Source: Streptomyces sp. GSL17-111 (GTDB lineage Bacteria; Actinomycetota; Actinomycetes; Streptomycetales; Streptomycetaceae). From it: a stretch of DNA of 64,000 nucleotides. The notes under the pieces are model-generated. The model saw nothing but the letters and a program-made list of their open reading frames with translations, was not told the origin of the DNA and searched no databases. The stretch covers positions 1 through 64,000 of the forward strand of contig NZ_JBAJNS010000001.1 in the NCBI RefSeq assembly GCF_037911585.1, in the 5' to 3' direction. Made by a program: the position numbers and the translations under genes. Of the stretch, positions 1 to 9,689 are shown one piece after another; position 1 is the stretch's first letter; the number at the start of each line of letters is the position of its first letter.

Positions 1-21
1 CCTCCCCGCAGGAACGACTGT

Positions 22-130
22 ACGTCGCTACGCGACGTCTCCAATTGCTCCGCAATTCGGGGAATGGATTCCTTCGGAATCCCTCAGAAATTCGCTCCGC
101 GAATTGCATGTGAATTGCTCCGCAATTCAC
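22..130. repeat. Candidate linear-replicon telomere: five tandem hairpins
   Basis: Five inverted repeats follow one another: stems 22-28/32-38 (7 bp), 43-48/52-57 (6 bp), 66-72/76-82 (7 bp), 89-95/99-105 (7 bp) and 110-118/122-130 (9 bp). Every stem is perfect and every loop is three bases: TAC, TCC, TTC, TCC, TCC. Read on the other strand the loops are GTA, GGA, GAA, GGA, GGA, all of the GNA class. At a left end that other strand would be the 3' overhang. GNA-type loops closed by sheared G-A pairs are known to stabilise Streptomyces telomere overhangs. Hairpins two and five share an identical 16-base core. The sequence differs from the archetypal telomere. Whether base 1 is the true end cannot be seen; bases 1-12 form only a weak CCT/AGG pair. 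Confidence 0.75.
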
Positions 131-471
131 CGCCTAAGCGTTCGGGGGGCGAGGCTGCGTCAGCGTGTTCCCGCTGCTACTGGAGTGAGGTACAGACAGG
201 CTAGCTACGTGGGGAGGGGGCGGGGTGAGTTGCATCCGGCGTGCCGGAATGGTGGGCGGGATGGACTCGGAGGAGCACGCGCGCGCCCCCTCCTGACGGC
301 TTGACAGGTGGGGGCGAGCGAGGGATTCTGGGCTGTGGTCGTGTCGCTCTGTGGGGTGATGCATCACGGGTAGAGCTTGGGAAAACCTGGGAGCACCCTT
401 CAGAGTAAGAGTGGCCGCATCCGGGGTGGCGTAATTCCGTCATCAGACCGACTCGCAGAGGAGATCAGCCG
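131..471. other. Subtelomeric spacer, no supported gene
   Basis: No reading frame here shows convincing coding character. A small perfect inverted repeat, TCCGGC-GT-GCCGGA, lies at 235-248, and a weak GCTG/CAGC stem at 154-164 may continue the telomeric secondary structure. An AGAGGAG ribosome-binding site lies just before the GTG start of the next gene at 472. Confidence 0.5.
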
Positions 472-3184
472 GTGAACACACACACTGATGCGGTGGGGTC
501 TTTTATCCTGAGGCCGCATCAGAAAGAGGCCGTAGAGGCGATCTTGCGCGGCCTTTCCACCGTGGGTGCGGGAGATGTGCGGGGGACGGTGGTGATGGCG
601 ACCGGAACCGGGAAGACCATCACGGCCGCTGCTGCCGCGCACCGTCTCGTGCCGCACGGCCGGTGCGGGGTGCTCGTGCCGACGCTGGACCTGCTGGCGC
701 AGATGGCTGAGGCGTGGCGGCGTGCCGGGCACCGGGGCCGCATGGTTGCCGTGTGCTCGCTGGAGGACGATCCGCTGCTGGAGGCGCTCGGGGTGCGCTG
801 CACCACCGACGCGGCGGAGCTGGCTCGCTGGGCATGTGAGGCGGGGTCGGTGGTGGTGCTGGCGACGTACGCCTCCCTGGTGCCGCAGAGCGCCCGCCAG
901 GACGACGCCGAGGAAGACGTGGACGGGCCGCAGGACGCCGCGCGGGCCCGGCGTGGGGTGCTGGAGCGGGCGGTGCGCGGTGAGGGCTTCACCGGGCCTT
1001 CTCTGCCGGTCTTCGACCTCCTGGTGGCGGATGAGGCGCACCGCACGTCGGGGGATCTGGGGAAGGCGTGGGCGGCGGCGCTGGATGGCGCACGGGTGCC
1101 GGCGGTGCGGCGGTTGTTCATGACGGCGACGCCGCGGTTGTGGGAGGCCCCGCCCGCGTCCGGTGGTGAGGGCCGGTTGGTGGCCTCGATGGACGACGAA
1201 CGCCTCTACGGGCCGGTGCTGTTCGAGCTGGAGCTGTTGGAAAGTGTGGAGCGGGGTTTGCTGGCGCGGTGGGAGGTCGACGTGCTGGAGATCACCGACC
1301 CCCAGGCGCCAGGCCCAGAGGCGGGCGCTGAGGAGGTGCAGGGGCGGCGTCTGGCCGCGTTGCAGGCCGCGCTGCTCACGCATCTGGACGACGTCGGCGG
1401 GCGGTCGCTGCTCACCTTCCACTCCACGACGCTGGCCGCGATGGCGATGGCCCGCTCCCTGCCCGGCACGGCCGGCGAGCTGTATGCCGGTGATCCGGCG
1501 CGGTACCCGGCCCGGGTCGGGTCGGAGTGGCTGTCCGGGAACACCCCGCCACGTACCGGCGGGAGGTCCTGGCCCGGTTCGCGGACGGCATCACCGACGA
1601 CGGATGGATCGCCGACGTACAGATCCTGGCCTCCTGCCAGGTCCTCGCCGAAGGCGTCGACATCCGCGGCCGCGCCGGCGTCGACGGCGTCGTCCTCGCC
1701 GACGCACGCTCCTCCCCGTCCAGATCGTCCAGATCCTCGGCCGCGCCCTACGCCAGGAACCCGGCGAGGGTAAGGTCGCACGCATCATCGTGCCCGTCTT
1801 CCTCGCGCCCGGTGAGAAGCCCGACGCGATGATGACCTCCGGGGCGTACCGCCCCTTGATTCAAGTGCTTCAGGGCCTCCAAAGCCACGATGCTCGCATC
1901 CCCCAGCGGCTCATGCTGGCCACCCGCACCGCCTCCGGCAGTCCCACAGCGGCGGCGGTAGCTCGACCCCGGACACCCGAGCCCACCAAGGCCGGCCACA
2001 CGGCAGGCGGCCGGGCTGACAAGCACGACCAGGAGCAGCAGGAGGGCCAGGCGCAGCGGGGCGAGTACGGCCAGGACGAAGACGACCCGGAGCAGCAGGT
2101 TGGGCACGACGACGAGGACCACGGCCAGGAGCAGGGTGGGACGGCTGGGAGGGGGTGGGGGTGCCGTTGCTGCGGTTCACCCAGCCCCGTGACCCGGCCG
2201 TCATCGCACGGTGGCTACGCACCCGCGTCCTCCAACCCGACAGCGAGGTCTGGCTCACCGGCTACGAAGCCCTCCGGGAATGGGTCGCCTGGCACGGCAA
2301 CGCACACGTACCCACCGACGCCACAATCGCCACCGACACCCACGAGCAGGGCTATCCGGTTGGGAGGTGGGTCAGCGAGCAGCGGCGGGCCTTCAGCGAC
2401 GGGAGGCTGCGCCCCCACCGGTGGGAAGCTGCTGGACGAGTTGGGCATGGTCTGGGACGTCGCTGACGCCCGTTTCCAGACGGGCTGATCGTGGCTCGTG
2501 CCTATTACGCGGAATTCGCACGTTGGCCGCGCCGCGTGATGCGGTGATCGATGGTTTCGCGGTCTGGCAACTGCTGGAGAATTTGAGGAAAGGTGCCATG
2601 GTGGTGACGGAATCGAGGGATTCCGCGCTACGGGAAATTGATGAGCACTGGAATCCGGCATGGCCGGTCTCCTGGCAACGCCGCTACGCCGCTCTGGCTC
2701 GCCTCCTGGACGGCGAGGACGGCGTGGGCCGCGCGTCCGAGGTACGCCCGGGGACGCGGTTCAGCGGATCGACGTCGGCACCTGGTTGCAGCGGCAGACG
2801 TCCTCGGCAGGGTGGGCGCAGCTCGGTGAGGGGCAGAAGGAACTGCTGGAGAAGCTGGGTGTCCAGGCCCCCGCAACGGCTGGAGGTGGTGTGCAGGGCA
2901 GGGAGAGGCCGGCGGTGGTGCCCGGCCTGGAAGGGCTGGACGCCTTCGAACGCGGCCTCACCGCCGCCCGGCAGTACCTCGCCCGCGAAGGCCACCTGAA
3001 GGTCCCACGGCAGCACGAAGAGCTTCTTCATTCAGCCACGCACGACGGCGCGGAGCCGGGAAGCCAGGCCCCCGTGGCTGTTCGATTGGGGGTATGGACG
3101 AGTAACCAGAAGACCAGACGGGCCCGGCTGACCGCCGCCCGACGCCAAGCCCTCGCCGAACTCGGATTCGAATGGGCGCGATAG
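472..3184 (+). pseudogene. Frameshifted DEAD/DEAH helicase with helicase-associated repeats
   Basis: The first frame (472 to about 1540) encodes a superfamily II helicase core: RPHQKEAVEA, the Walker A motif MATGTGKT, the Walker B motif VADEAH and the motif III FMTATPR. The RecA-like second half (VLAEGVDIRGR, QIVQILGRALRQ) continues only after frame changes near 1540 and 1716. The C-terminal helicase-associated repeats (for example EALREWVAWHGNAHVP, REIDEHWNPAWP, GTWLQRQ) are spread over all three frames, with shifts near 2150, 2428, 2485, 2518 and 2755, and end at a TAG at 3182-3184. Helicases of this kind sit next to telomeres in other Streptomyces replicons (TtrA), so a ttrA-like origin is plausible by position only. 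The shifts near 1540 and 1716 sit in G or C runs, so sequencing error cannot be excluded. Confidence 0.8.
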
Positions 3185-3324
3185 ATCCCCTCCCCGCCCA
3201 AACCGTGTCCACCAGTCACGTTGGAGCCTTCGTCATCCACGGGCGGGTGGCATCGGGGCGCGCTCAGCCAACCTCTCCCTCAGTGATGCCCGGCGGCGCC
3301 TTGACCGGAGCAGTGGAGCGCTGG

Positions 3325-4718
3325 TCAGCCTTGGGCTGGCTGCGGCACGTGAGGTGGACCGGCGGGGGTCCGGTCAAGGAGCGTGGCGAAGAAGCTGGCG
3401 AGCAGGGGATGGGCGCGGTCGCGGTCGCGGAGTTCGTCGTGGCCGAATCGGAACACCTCGTAGCCGCGGAGCTTCAGGTCGCGGCGTCGCTGGCCTGGTG
3501 GCGACGTGTCGGGCTGTCGGGCTCGGTCCCTTCGTTGGGGGTGTAGTGCTGTATGCCGTCGACTTCCAGCACCACGCGCCGGGTGCCGGGGAGCAGCATG
3601 AGGAAGTCCATGCGCAGGTTCTGCATGGCATGCATGCCGCGTTCGCGGAGGGTCTTGGGATCCCAGTGCAGCCATATTTCCGGCAGCAGGGCGGGAACGT
3701 CGTTCAAATGGTGCCGGTTGGCGTGGTGGTAGTGCCAGAACAGGTTCTTCTGTCCTGGGGACTTTGGTGGCAGTGAAGCCTCCATGCGGCGGTAGAGGGC
3801 TCGCGCCGCCTGCTCGTGATCAGTGATATTCCGGGATTCCTGCCACCAGGACAGGAGGTGTCGCCACAGCAGTCCCTCTTTGCCGATGGGGCGGTCGTAG
3901 ACCAGCACCTCGTCGGCGCGTTCGGCTACCTCGATGTCGTTGTCGAGGGCACTGGTGAAGCGGATGTCGGGCTTGCCCAGGGTGGCGAAGATGAGGTTGC
4001 GGGGTCGGCGTGCGGTTCCGCGGCCGTGCTCGACGAGCTGGAACTGGGGGTAGCCGTCCGCCTCTGCGTGCTGGATCAGCTGGGCGCCCACGGGGCTCAG
4101 GTGCCGGTTAGCCAGCTCGACGAAGCGGCGCTGGGCGGGCTCATGGGGCAGGACTGCGGGGGATGCCAGGCCCTCGAGGAAGTGTCCGAAACGGGGGTGC
4201 GGGGCTTCGAAGGCACCGAGCCGCTCGAAAAGGTGCTCGGTTGTCCAGTCGTCCGGGAACCGGATCACGTGGCGTTCGATCTGGCTGCGCAGGCTGTTGG
4301 TCGTGGTGGTCCATCCGCCAAGTGGATCGTTGTCCAGGTGCCATAGCCGGCTCAGCAGAGCCATGAAGCGGTCCGGGTAGCGGAGGTGGTCGGCTAGATC
4401 GAAGTCTCTGCTCAGCTCGCGTCTGGTCCGGCTCGGGACCTGCACGTGGGGGCGGCCGAGCCACAGAGCATCCTGCAGCGCCATTCGTTCGGGCTGGTCC
4501 AGGTTCTCCTGAGCAAGAACCGCGTCGGCGACCTCTGGCAGACGGTCGTCGGGGCAGGCGTTGAGGCTGGCCGCCAGGCGCTCGTGCTTGGTGTTGCCCT
4601 CGCTGGGCACGGGGAGGCCGAGGCGCTTGCACAGCGCTGGCAGTTCCTTCGCGGTGTAGCGCGTGTACAGCGTGAGGAGCACGCCGTCGATCAGCCTCCG
4701 CGGCAGCGCCATGTCCAT
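3325..4718 (-). pseudogene. Frameshifted protein with Vsr/DUF559-like nuclease C-terminus
   Basis: The main frame starts best at ATG 4718, which has a GGGGG ribosome-binding site five bases upstream, and runs to a stop at 3474. The last part of this frame reads RRVVLEVDGIQHY, the first catalytic segment of Vsr/DUF559-type PD-(D/E)XK nucleases. The expected second segment, RDLKLRGYEVFRFGHDEL, appears in another frame to the stop at 3325, so a single-base shift near 3484 cuts the gene. The N-terminal 250 or so residues match no domain I recognise. The layout (sensor-like N-terminus plus nuclease) and the neighbours suggest a defence protein, but that is inference. Confidence 0.65.
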
Positions 4719-5059
4719 CTGTACCCCCATCCCCTGATGATGAGCGGCCCCCGGACACGAAACCACCCTGCCCGTTCACCCTGCACCGGCAGTCACGTTC
4801 GGTGCACTCACACACCGCGCCTCTACCGTGATGCGCATGTCGCACGAATCGATCCACGAGCACCTGCTGCGCGAGGGGCGTCGCGGTCGAGGGCTGCGAG
4901 GCCCAGGAGCACAGGGTCGCGGGGGTCGGCGGTGACTCGGGCGCGGACGACGTCCGCGTAAGGCTGGGAGCCGAGACCCACAACACACCAGGCCAGCTGG
5001 CACCCCAAGGACCAACAAGCCCTGTCGCGTCAGTATTTGACCGCCCCTGCGGCGGGTCC
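4719..5059. other. Intergenic stretch with possible coding remnant
   Basis: No gene is supported. On the minus strand a 61-codon frame (4823-5008) containing YADVVRARVTADPRDPVLLG has protein-like composition, but it has only a weak start and no recognisable family. It may be the remnant of a lost gene. Confidence 0.3.
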
Positions 5060-5764
5060 TCATGGGCAGCGGTGGCCCGGGGCCGGGTGGGCCATCCATA
5101 CCGCGACATCGGCGACCCGTAGCGCGCTGACCGTCTCGGGCAGGCCCGCAATCTGCCGCATGCCAAGGAGTCGGTGGTGCAACGCCGCTTCGTCCTCGCG
5201 CAGGGCGGTGCGCAGCTCGGTCCAGAACGACGGCGGGTGGCCGAGCGCGCAGCGCACGACTCGATCGTAGACAGGCAGCAGCCGCGGCCGCTTACGGGCT
5301 AAGAGCTTCCCGGCGGTCACCCACCCCATCTTGCGCTGGCCCTCCAACAAACACCAGGCCCGGTAGGCTGGCGAGCCGTCCGCGACGACTGCGGCATCGG
5401 CATCGGACATATCAATGTTTGATGGGATTTCTCGCAGCAGTTTGGACAGCTGGGTGCCCAGCGGGCCTTCCAGCAGGTCGAGGGCGACGGGCGCGGGGAC
5501 GGTCACCGAGAGGGTTTGCACCGCCACCAGGTCCTCTGCGGTGAACCGGTCCGCGACCTGCCGACGGTCACCCCCGCCCGCCAGGTGCTCGAACCGGCCC
5601 CCCGTGAACGCGCCAGAACCCGGGGGCAGACCGATCCCGAAGTAGCGGCGCAGGTCGTCCACCACCCGCTCCGCGTCCAGAACCGCGTGCAGGCGCTGCC
5701 CCACCACGGACAGCTCCCCGCCGGAGGAACCAGGCCCCGCGAGGGACTCCTTCATCTCAGACAT
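5060..5764 (-). CDS. DUF6308-family protein
   Basis: This 234-residue protein resembles the actinobacterial DUF6308 family, with the stretch GRFEHLAGGGDRRQVADRF followed by TAEDLVAVQTLSV. The middle contains YRAWCLLEGQRKMGWVTAGK and a segment, RPRLLPVYDRVV, that is typical of the family. Its biochemical function is unknown. The chosen ATG (5764) overlaps the stop of the upstream HEPN-like gene by eight bases and has GAAGG just upstream, so the two are very likely translationally coupled. An alternative ATG lies at 5776. Being paired with a predicted HEPN protein in an accessory region suggests a shared role, perhaps as regulator or antitoxin; this is inference. Confidence 0.7.
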   Translation of the reverse strand: MSEMKESLAGPGSSGGELSVVGQRLHAVLDAERVVDDLRRYFGIGLPPGSGAFTGGRFEHLAGGGDRRQVADRFTAEDLVAVQTLSVTVPAPVALDLLEGPLGTQLSKLLREIPSNIDMSDADAAVVADGSPAYRAWCLLEGQRKMGWVTAGKLLARKRPRLLPVYDRVVRCALGHPPSFWTELRTALREDEAALHHRLLGMRQIAGLPETVSALRVADVAVWMAHPAPGHRCP

Positions 5765-8066
5765 CTGTGCCTTCATCTGTGTCGGTTGTGACCGGTGCCG
5801 TCGGCTGGGCCGCCCAGACCTCGCTGATCAAGGTGAAGGACGTAGTGAGCATTCTGGCGCCCCAGCGTGGAGGCATGACGGAATGAGCCGTCTGGCCGTG
5901 GGCGATGCGGTTGCGTATCTTGCGCCCGTCGTGGAGGAACTCTGCCTGCCGCTCGGTCAGGAGGTCACTCTCCTTGCCTTGCTTGATGAGGGCATGGAGC
6001 GGCTTCGTGCCGGAGTCAGGGATCTTGGCCCGGAGGACGATCTCCACCGCGATCAGGGCGTGCAGAAGGGCCACGGTGGAGAACTCGTAGCAGAAGTATG
6101 AGTGGCGCAGGAGCTCGCGGGAGGTGTGCAGCACTGTTGCCGCGGGTTGCGGGATACCGGGGGGCAGCGTCAGGCGGGCGACGATGTCGTGCATGTCGGC
6201 GTACTGGGTGACGAAGTGATGGGCCCGGGGGTCGGGCACGGGGAACGGCAGGTGCTCGTCGGCGGCGGCGTTCCACGGCAACGGCGTCGGCGTGCCGCTG
6301 TCGGTGGCTCCCGTCCGGGTAGGTGGCTCCTCCCCGAGGAAGAGCACAGCCAGGGCGATCTGGAGCACGAGCGCCGCCTTGTGCCGGGAAGGCGTGTCGA
6401 GCAGGTCGTGCAGGACGTTGTTGCGGAGGTTCATCTGCCCCTCAGCGTTGCCCAGCACCGTCCGGAGGACGAGGGGCCACGGCTCGGGAAAGCCGAGCTC
6501 ATCCAGCTTGTCCAGGAGAGAGCCAAGTTGCTGGACCTGTCCGATGGTCTCCCCTTTTGCAGGCGTGATCACCGCGACGTCGACTGCCTGAAGTCGCCGA
6601 CGCAGCATGCCTTCGAGGCGCGGCAGCGCCAGGGCCAGTGCCGTGTCAACATCGCCCTCCCAGAACGCCTCGAAGGCGCGGGCGAGACCGCGCATCCGAG
6701 TCTCCGGAGCATGCTCCGGGCCAGCGAAGAACGGCACGAGGTCCTCCGCCGTCGGGCGGAACCGGTCGCGGACTCGGTCTAGCTGGGCTTCGACGACCAG
6801 GCCGTGCACCTCAAGGGCGAAGACGTGCTGCCGAAAGAAGAAGCCCTCTCCTCCAGTTCTGTCGCTGCCGACAGTGCGCGTCACAACGGGGCCGTTGGCG
6901 TTGATGTACACCGTAGGCAGGGACAGCAGCCCGGACGGCACGGCCGCGGAATCACTCATCGTGGGAGGAGTGGTGGCGATGAAGTGGAGTGCGTACTCCA
7001 TGCTGTCAGCGGTGTCGATGGCCGCGCTCGCGGCCTCCAGGTAGCCCGGCGGCAGGGGGACCGGAGTGCGGATGGTGTCCATGGATATTTCGTCCGGACC
7101 GATCTTCTGCTGCGTTCGGAGCACCTCGTCAAGGGCGTCGGTCAGCCCTCTGTCGCGAGCATGGCGAGCAGCATGTTCCAGGGCGAGGAGCTTCCGGAGT
7201 CCCGTACTGCCGTCGGCCAGTTCCATTCGGGTGCGGTGAATCCGTTCGTCCACGTTGCGGTGCTCTTCGGGGCCCACCACGCAGCGGAGTTCTTCGAGAA
7301 ACTCCACCCGGTAGTGGAACTGGCCCTCTCCGCAGTACTCGTCGACAGCGCGTTCGAGCAGGGGACGCACGGCTGACTTGCCGTGCGTGCTCACTATGAG
7401 CGGGGCGGTCATGAGACCGAGCACGCCCGGCGACGGAGGAGTCCAGGTGAGCGCCGCATGGCCGAGGGCGATCATCTCGCCAACGATGTCGATACGCTCC
7501 GGCTGCCGCGTAGCGGCCGCCAAGTCGTAAGCGAGCACCAGGACGTCCGCTGCACGAAGCCGGGCCAGCCCACCTTCGAAGGATGCCGTCCCGCCCGGCT
7601 CAGGCGAGTCGGCGGGTGCCTCCTGGTGGTCCTCCGCCTTCGTCAGCAGCCTACGGACACCAGTCCGGTAGCTGTGCACCGCGGAGCGGAGGTGCTCGAT
7701 GGGCCGTGACCCATGCCGGGCCGCCCAGAGCAGGTGGTGAAGCCGGGCCCGGACCAGGGGGTTGGTCGTCTCGGGGGCGTAGGCGGCCCAGACCTCGAAG
7801 ACCGCGGGCGCCATCTCTTTCACGGTCCTCGGCACCAGGTCACCGTTGTCGTCGGTGCTGCGGAACGGTCCCAGGACGATTTCCCAGGTGCCGTCCTGCA
7901 GCCGGAACTCCATGGCCGCCCACAGGGCCGCGAAGTGCTCGTGCTCCTCCTCGCCCGGGTTCGTGTTCAAGTAGCCAGCGCGCAGGGCCCGCCCGACCTT
8001 GCGCAGAGGTTTCCAGGAGTCGACTGCGCTGTTCACCGCGCTGAGAACGGCTGGCTGAGCATCCAT
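5757..8066 (-). CDS. Large HEPN-like protein with two RNxxxH motifs
   Basis: The 769-residue product has two Rx4H signatures: RNNVLH at about residue 548 and RNRIAH at about residue 718. The first lies in a region like DUF4209 (conserved RNxxxHG), the second in a C-terminal helical domain preceded by EFLHDGRK. Rx4-6H is the catalytic motif of HEPN ribonucleases, common in defence and toxin proteins. The first 500 residues are mostly helical and unassigned. The ATG at 8066 is chosen because AGGAG lies six bases upstream; the open frame extends further upstream without coding character. The gene is coupled to the following DUF6308 gene. A role in RNA cleavage or abortive infection is inferred, not shown. 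Confidence 0.7.
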   Translation of the reverse strand: MDAQPAVLSAVNSAVDSWKPLRKVGRALRAGYLNTNPGEEEHEHFAALWAAMEFRLQDGTWEIVLGPFRSTDDNGDLVPRTVKEMAPAVFEVWAAYAPETTNPLVRARLHHLLWAARHGSRPIEHLRSAVHSYRTGVRRLLTKAEDHQEAPADSPEPGGTASFEGGLARLRAADVLVLAYDLAAATRQPERIDIVGEMIALGHAALTWTPPSPGVLGLMTAPLIVSTHGKSAVRPLLERAVDEYCGEGQFHYRVEFLEELRCVVGPEEHRNVDERIHRTRMELADGSTGLRKLLALEHAARHARDRGLTDALDEVLRTQQKIGPDEISMDTIRTPVPLPPGYLEAASAAIDTADSMEYALHFIATTPPTMSDSAAVPSGLLSLPTVYINANGPVVTRTVGSDRTGGEGFFFRQHVFALEVHGLVVEAQLDRVRDRFRPTAEDLVPFFAGPEHAPETRMRGLARAFEAFWEGDVDTALALALPRLEGMLRRRLQAVDVAVITPAKGETIGQVQQLGSLLDKLDELGFPEPWPLVLRTVLGNAEGQMNLRNNVLHDLLDTPSRHKAALVLQIALAVLFLGEEPPTRTGATDSGTPTPLPWNAAADEHLPFPVPDPRAHHFVTQYADMHDIVARLTLPPGIPQPAATVLHTSRELLRHSYFCYEFSTVALLHALIAVEIVLRAKIPDSGTKPLHALIKQGKESDLLTERQAEFLHDGRKIRNRIAHGQTAHSVMPPRWGARMLTTSFTLISEVWAAQPTAPVTTDTDEGTDV

Positions 8067-8945
8067 CTCGACTCCTGACTCCAGGTGCAGCGGTCGAACT
8101 CTAGGCGACCGTCCTGGCCAGGAACGAGTGGATTGCGAAGCTGGGGGACCTCTTCTGGACCGACAGCATGGCTCACCCGATACGGAGGTGAGCCGGCCCG
8201 CCTCTGCCGCAGGCTTACCCGCGTCAGCCACGTAGCAGGAGTACCAGCTGGTGCCCTTCTGCTCGGGCATGGCCTGTCCTGCGGACTTGTCCGCGGCCCG
8301 GGAAGCTGTTGCAGCGTCTGGGAGGCACATCTGTCGCCGATCACCGTGGGCAGCCTCGCCGCAGCACCGATCGGAACGCCGAGAAGGCAGTCTGGGTGTG
8401 CCGAGGGCGCCCGGGGGCGCGGCCACCGCAGTGTCGGCGGTCCGAGCAGGGCTCCGCAGGAGCGGGACCAATCGTGGGTGGTGGACGACGCACTCGCCGG
8501 GGACTCAAGGGGCGGTGGCAGTCTCAGGAGACGTTGCATCAGTTTGTACGGTGGCGCCGGAGAGGTATCTCAAGAGGTGCTGCTTCGGTGCCCGGGCGGG
8601 TGCACCGGATGGTCAGCGGGGGTTCTGGGGGATCGGTGGTGGGACCCCGTGGAGGTCGAGCAGCGACCAGGGCACGCAGAAGGCGAGCTTGGGTGCCTTG
8701 AGGCGAAGCGGCGCGGCCTCGGCCCGGTAGACGGTCCATATCGCTGCGGCGAGCCATCAGCCGACTACGCAACGGGGGCGTCGCCACGTCGAGCAGCTCA
8801 CCCGCTGGCGGCTCTCACCACCGGCACCGAGGGCCGACGCCTCGACCCTTCCGCTTAGGGTCGACCGCCCCGGCAGACCTCGCCGCCCCGCTCCCTTTCA
8901 CCGCAACAGCGCGCCGAACCGACAGGCCCGCTCTCGACGGTGAGG
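8067..8945. other. Long intergenic region without a supported gene
   Basis: Open frames exist on both strands (for example 8085-8858 plus), but their amino-acid composition is rich in Arg, Gly, Ser and Pro and they show no family motif. The region presumably holds the promoter for the minus-strand HEPN gene. I see no clear repeat or RNA gene. Confidence 0.4.
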
Positions 8946-9689
8946 TCATCCGCTCCAGGGGGCTCTGGCGAGAACGAGTCCCCGAACGTCGGCAGCACCC
9001 GTCGCCCGGAGACGCCGCGCAACGTGCTGGAGCTGCGAGCCGCTGGTGAATACGTCGTCGACGAGGAGGACGGTTGCCCCCTTGATATCGCCGGTGGCTC
9101 CAGTCCAGGTCAGCGCGGCGGCATGCGCCGCCGCGACCGCGCGTTTCTCGTCCAGGGTGCGGTTCGCGGACCGTGCCGTCTCGACATGCTTCACCAGCCG
9201 GTGGCCGCCTGGCGGGCTGAGAGGGAAGGCTCGTCTTACGTCCTCCGTGTAGGCGGCGTCCATGATCGCTTCGATGTGTCGGATCGGCTGTCGGCCGGTG
9301 TGGGTGGGGTTGCCGACGATGTGGTCGATGCCCCGCATCGCCTCGGGGTGGCTTTCCATCCAGCCGACAAGGAGCCGGCCGAAGATCATCGCCCACCCGG
9401 CTCTCCCCTCGTACTTCAGCTCGTGGATCTTGTCGCGTAGGGCTCCGGAGTGCATGGCCACTGCGTCGACGCGGGAGAACCCCCGCTCGGCTTCCGGCAG
9501 CGCGCACACCCGGTTGCCGCACTGCCTGCTGGGCGCGAGGGCCTGGGAGCAGACTCGGCAGTGGGGCTCGGCGACGGGCTGGAAGGTGCGGCCAGCGCAG
9601 TCGGAGCACAGCCGGGCGGTGCCGGTGATGCGGTAGGCGCATACCGGGCAGTCGGGGAAGCCTGCGGGATCCGGGAGACCTGCCGTCAC
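8946..9689 (-). CDS. ComF-like phosphoribosyltransferase with zinc ribbons
   Basis: The 247-residue protein has the ComF layout: an N-terminal cysteine-rich part with CPVC, CSDC, CRVC and further cysteines forming zinc ribbons, then a type I phosphoribosyltransferase domain. The PRPP-binding loop is LLVDDVFTSGSQ near residue 215, and ELKYEGRAGW is the family's KY motif. ComF proteins are associated with DNA uptake in competent bacteria, but many Streptomyces homologues act elsewhere. The GTG start overlaps the dprA-like stop by four bases (GTGA), so the two are translationally coupled. With dprA and the HAD-PRTase gene upstream it forms a compact three-gene cassette containing two PRTases. 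Confidence 0.85.
   Translation of the reverse strand: MTAGLPDPAGFPDCPVCAYRITGTARLCSDCAGRTFQPVAEPHCRVCSQALAPSRQCGNRVCALPEAERGFSRVDAVAMHSGALRDKIHELKYEGRAGWAMIFGRLLVGWMESHPEAMRGIDHIVGNPTHTGRQPIRHIEAIMDAAYTEDVRRAFPLSPPGGHRLVKHVETARSANRTLDEKRAVAAAHAAALTWTGATGDIKGATVLLVDDVFTSGSQLQHVARRLRATGAADVRGLVLARAPWSG

Noticed and set aside
1..12. Terminal CCT/AGG pair as the archetypal first palindrome
   Set aside because: Only three base pairs; it does not match the archetypal first palindrome, so I do not claim base 1 is the exact end.
400..1422. Long minus-strand open frame over the helicase
   Set aside because: It is antisense to clear helicase motifs and its sequence is Arg/Pro/His-rich without domain character; a shadow of high-GC coding.
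8067..8471. 135 extra residues before the HEPN-like gene
   Set aside because: The open frame extends upstream, but composition is unlike protein and the ATG at 8066 has a good ribosome-binding site.
8085..8858. 257-codon plus-strand frame
   Set aside because: No domain, poor coding character and no credible ribosome site.
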